A stretch of 8,091 bases of DNA from Cyclobacteriaceae bacterium (GTDB taxonomy: Bacteria; Bacteroidota; Bacteroidia; Cytophagales; Cyclobacteriaceae): the NCBI GenBank assembly GCA_025363495.1, contig JANYDR010000089.1, positions 1-8,091 of the forward strand. Direction: 5' to 3'. The translations under genes and the position numbers were made by a program. This document shows positions 6,432-8,091 of this stretch, in pieces (position 1 is the first letter of the stretch; each line of letters starts with the position of its first letter). The notes beneath the pieces were generated by a model that worked only from the letters and a program-made list of their open reading frames with translations, did no database searches and was not told the DNA's origin.

Positions 6432-6797
6432 GCTACTCCACGTTATATAAAAAGATTGAAAACTGCATTACGAGATGATATCGAAAATTTCGATGTGCAC
6501 ATTAAAAAATTAATATCGCGGTATGCGAAGACTAACAAACCAATTGAAATCTCTTTCCTGAAAATTGTTAAAAATTTTAATGTCGAAAGAGGAACACACT
6601 TAATTCACACATATCCAGCCAAACTTCTTCCTCATATACCATATTATTTCCTAAACAATGATGTGTTTTCTCAAAAAGGAAGCACAGTGCTTGATCCTTT
6701 TTGCGGATCCGGAACAGTGCTCCTAGAATCAATATTGGCGGGCAGGAATGCAGTGGGTGCTGACACCAATCCACTAGCAAGGCTGGTAACAATCTAA
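6429..6797 (+). pseudogene. DNA methyltransferase, N-terminal fragment
   Basis: A 122-residue frame holds the beginning of an amino (N4-cytosine or N6-adenine) DNA methyltransferase. It has HLIHTYPAKLLPHIPYYFL (57-75), a conserved lead-in in these enzymes, followed by motif I for S-adenosylmethionine, VLDPFCGSGTVLLE (87-100), and AVGADTNPLARLV. The frame stops right after this, with no catalytic (S/N)PP(Y/F) motif and no target recognition region; full enzymes are several hundred residues. It therefore cannot methylate DNA. The frame has no ATG: TTG at 6429 is the first usable codon after an in-frame stop at 6405, so the 5' end may also be altered. The dGTPase gene begins 10 bp after its stop, which suggests the deletion fused the two. 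No second part in another frame was found in the window. Confidence 0.75.
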
Positions 6798-6807
6798 ACA
6801 AGTTGTT

Positions 6808-7965
6808 ATGACATGGAATAAATTTCTTAACGATTCAAGAATAAGACTGTCCGAACGCAATACGGAAGATGATTTGAGAAATGAATATGAGAGTGATTTT
6901 GGCCGAGTGATATTTAGTCCCGCAACAAGGCGGATGCACGATAAAACACAGGTGTTTCCACTTACTAGTGATGACAATATTCACTCACGACTCACTCACT
7001 CGATGGAAGTAATGGCAATAGGGCATTCTCTGGGGTTGAGAATCTGTGAGAAAGAAGAGTTTATAAAAAAAACAGGAAAGACAAAGGAAGAATTGCATCG
7101 AATTATTCCGGTGATTATCAAAAATGCTTGCATCATCCATGATATAGGAAATCCACCATTTGGACATTTCGGAGAAACGGCAATTGCCAGTTATTTTTCT
7201 GAGTTCTTTGCTAAAGAAGAGGATAAGGATGACAAAGACCAGCTTGTTCTTACGCCGAAGGAAAAAGAGGATTTCAAATTCTTTGATGGCAATGCTCAAG
7301 GCCTTCGAGTACTAACGAAACTCCAGACGCTTAATACAAAAGCTGGTCTGAATTTGACTTATGCATCTTTGGGTGCGTATTTGAAGTATCCTAATTCCGA
7401 TGATAAGAACAAAGCTTTTATTGCGACGAGTAAACGCGGGGTATTCCAATCAGAAAAAGACTATCTAAAACTCATTAGTGAAAATTGCGGACTGATAAAA
7501 GATGACGGAAGTTATATGAGGCATCCGCTTTCTTTTTTAATGGAAGCGGCTGATTCCATTTGCTATCTGGTAATGGATATTGAAGATGGATTTAATAAAG
7601 GTTGGTATGAGTTCTCAGTTATCAAAAATCACTTGGACAAATTTGATAAAATAAAAGAGCGGACGGACGAATTGATAAAAATTGAAGGTGATGGAGCGGA
7701 AATAACAAAAATGGTCAAACTCAGAATCTTTCTAATCTCAGAACTTGTGAAATTGGCCATCCGTAATTACGTGAAAAATCTCGATGACATTTGTATCGGT
7801 AATTATAATAAGGAGTTGATTAAAGATGACGAACAAGGACTCGCAATTGCACTAAATGGTTTTTGCATTGAACACATTTTCAGTAAGCGTGAAATTCAAC
7901 AACTCGAACTCACTGGCCATTCTGTCTTAACGGGTTTACTGAATTATTATATAGTCGTCCCTTAA
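6808..7965 (+). CDS. dgt: dGTP triphosphohydrolase (HD family), probably truncated at the C-terminus
   Basis: This enzyme splits dGTP into deoxyguanosine and triphosphate; some relatives in defence islands deplete dNTPs during phage infection. Family landmarks are in order: ESDFGRVIFSPATRRMHDKTQVFPL (28-52), the HD-site histidine in SRLTHSMEV (H64), HD at 111-112 in IIHDIGNPPFGHFGE, FFDGNAQGLRVLTKLQ (158-173), and EAADSICYLVMDIEDG (246-261; D249 the likely fourth metal ligand). All metal ligands are thus present. The protein has 385 residues, against about 440-510 for many family members. It ends GLLNYYIVVP, in the middle of a helix that normally continues, so about 60-100 residues appear lost near 7948. 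The ATG at 6808 gives a normal N-terminus (MTWNKFLND). It has no clear promoter of its own. Activity is uncertain because the C-terminal part contributes to oligomer and nucleotide binding. Confidence 0.85.
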   Translation: MTWNKFLNDSRIRLSERNTEDDLRNEYESDFGRVIFSPATRRMHDKTQVFPLTSDDNIHSRLTHSMEVMAIGHSLGLRICEKEEFIKKTGKTKEELHRIIPVIIKNACIIHDIGNPPFGHFGETAIASYFSEFFAKEEDKDDKDQLVLTPKEKEDFKFFDGNAQGLRVLTKLQTLNTKAGLNLTYASLGAYLKYPNSDDKNKAFIATSKRGVFQSEKDYLKLISENCGLIKDDGSYMRHPLSFLMEAADSICYLVMDIEDGFNKGWYEFSVIKNHLDKFDKIKERTDELIKIEGDGAEITKMVKLRIFLISELVKLAIRNYVKNLDDICIGNYNKELIKDDEQGLAIALNGFCIEHIFSKREIQQLELTGHSVLTGLLNYYIVVP

Positions 7966-8091
7966 AAAGCTGAACGGATAAAGATTAATGGGAATAAGAT
8001 GAGTTTTGGGTTGGTAAAATCTGCAAGAAAGTGGAGTTTTATATGGAAAACCTTGCATATTTTTTATGGCTCCCAAACAAGTTTTGCAATC
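7949..8091. other. Unassigned sequence after the dGTPase break, possible edge of an inserted element
   Basis: Resemblance to dGTPases stops at about 7948, and none of the three plus frames resumes it in the remaining bases. The sequence TCGTCCCTTAAAAAGC follows directly and could be the end of an insertion element, but I do not recognise the family. An open frame starts with ATG at 7999 and is still open at the window edge (31 codons, MSFGLVKSARKWSF onward). It is too short to identify. Confidence 0.3.

Overview
The window looks like a chromosomal segment of a Bacteroidota (Bacteroidetes) bacterium, probably an environmental lineage. The reasons are A+T-rich coding sequence, little sign of strong Shine-Dalgarno sites, a well-spaced TTTG/TAnnTTTG promoter of the Bacteroidota type, and a histidine-box fatty acid desaturase and DinB-like DUF1572 protein of kinds common in that phylum. 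The taxonomic call is an inference; no rRNA or tRNA is present to fix it.

Left part (1-2801, all plus strand): three unrelated housekeeping-type genes separated by repeat-rich spacers. They are an acyl-lipid/acyl-CoA desaturase (223-1203), a DinB/DUF1572 protein (1801-2370) and a small thioredoxin (2499-2801). The spacers hold two related palindromic REP-like hairpins (about 88-180 and 2372-2436) and a 387-bp element bounded by 32-bp inverted repeats built from CCACGGAT words (1342-1728).

Right part (2837-7965): a worn-down defence island. On the minus strand, one apparent operon runs from about 6360 down to about 2840. It contains an AbiEi-type antitoxin (5320-6360), an AbiEii-type nucleotidyltransferase toxin (4491-5348), a type I methyltransferase hsdM broken by one frameshift (2953-4498), and a short stub resembling the start of hsdS, overlapping hsdM by ATGA (2837-2956). 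No complete hsdS and no hsdR are present. Divergently, on the plus strand, lie the first 122 residues of a DNA methyltransferase cut off after its SAM-binding motif (6429-6797) and a dGTP triphosphohydrolase (6808-7965) that keeps its HD active site but seems to lose its C-terminus near 7948. The sequence beyond that matches nothing I recognise and may be the edge of an inserted element.

The most informative regulatory site is the 70-bp region between the two divergent blocks. Four TGTTCA/TGAACA half-sites are arranged as two nested palindromes with the same centre (6370). The -7 box of the minus-strand promoter sits between two of them, which is what an autoregulated AbiE toxin-antitoxin operon should look like. 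Taken together, the only fully intact defence module in the window is the AbiE pair. The restriction-modification genes around it are decayed, which fits a toxin-antitoxin module persisting while its cargo is lost.
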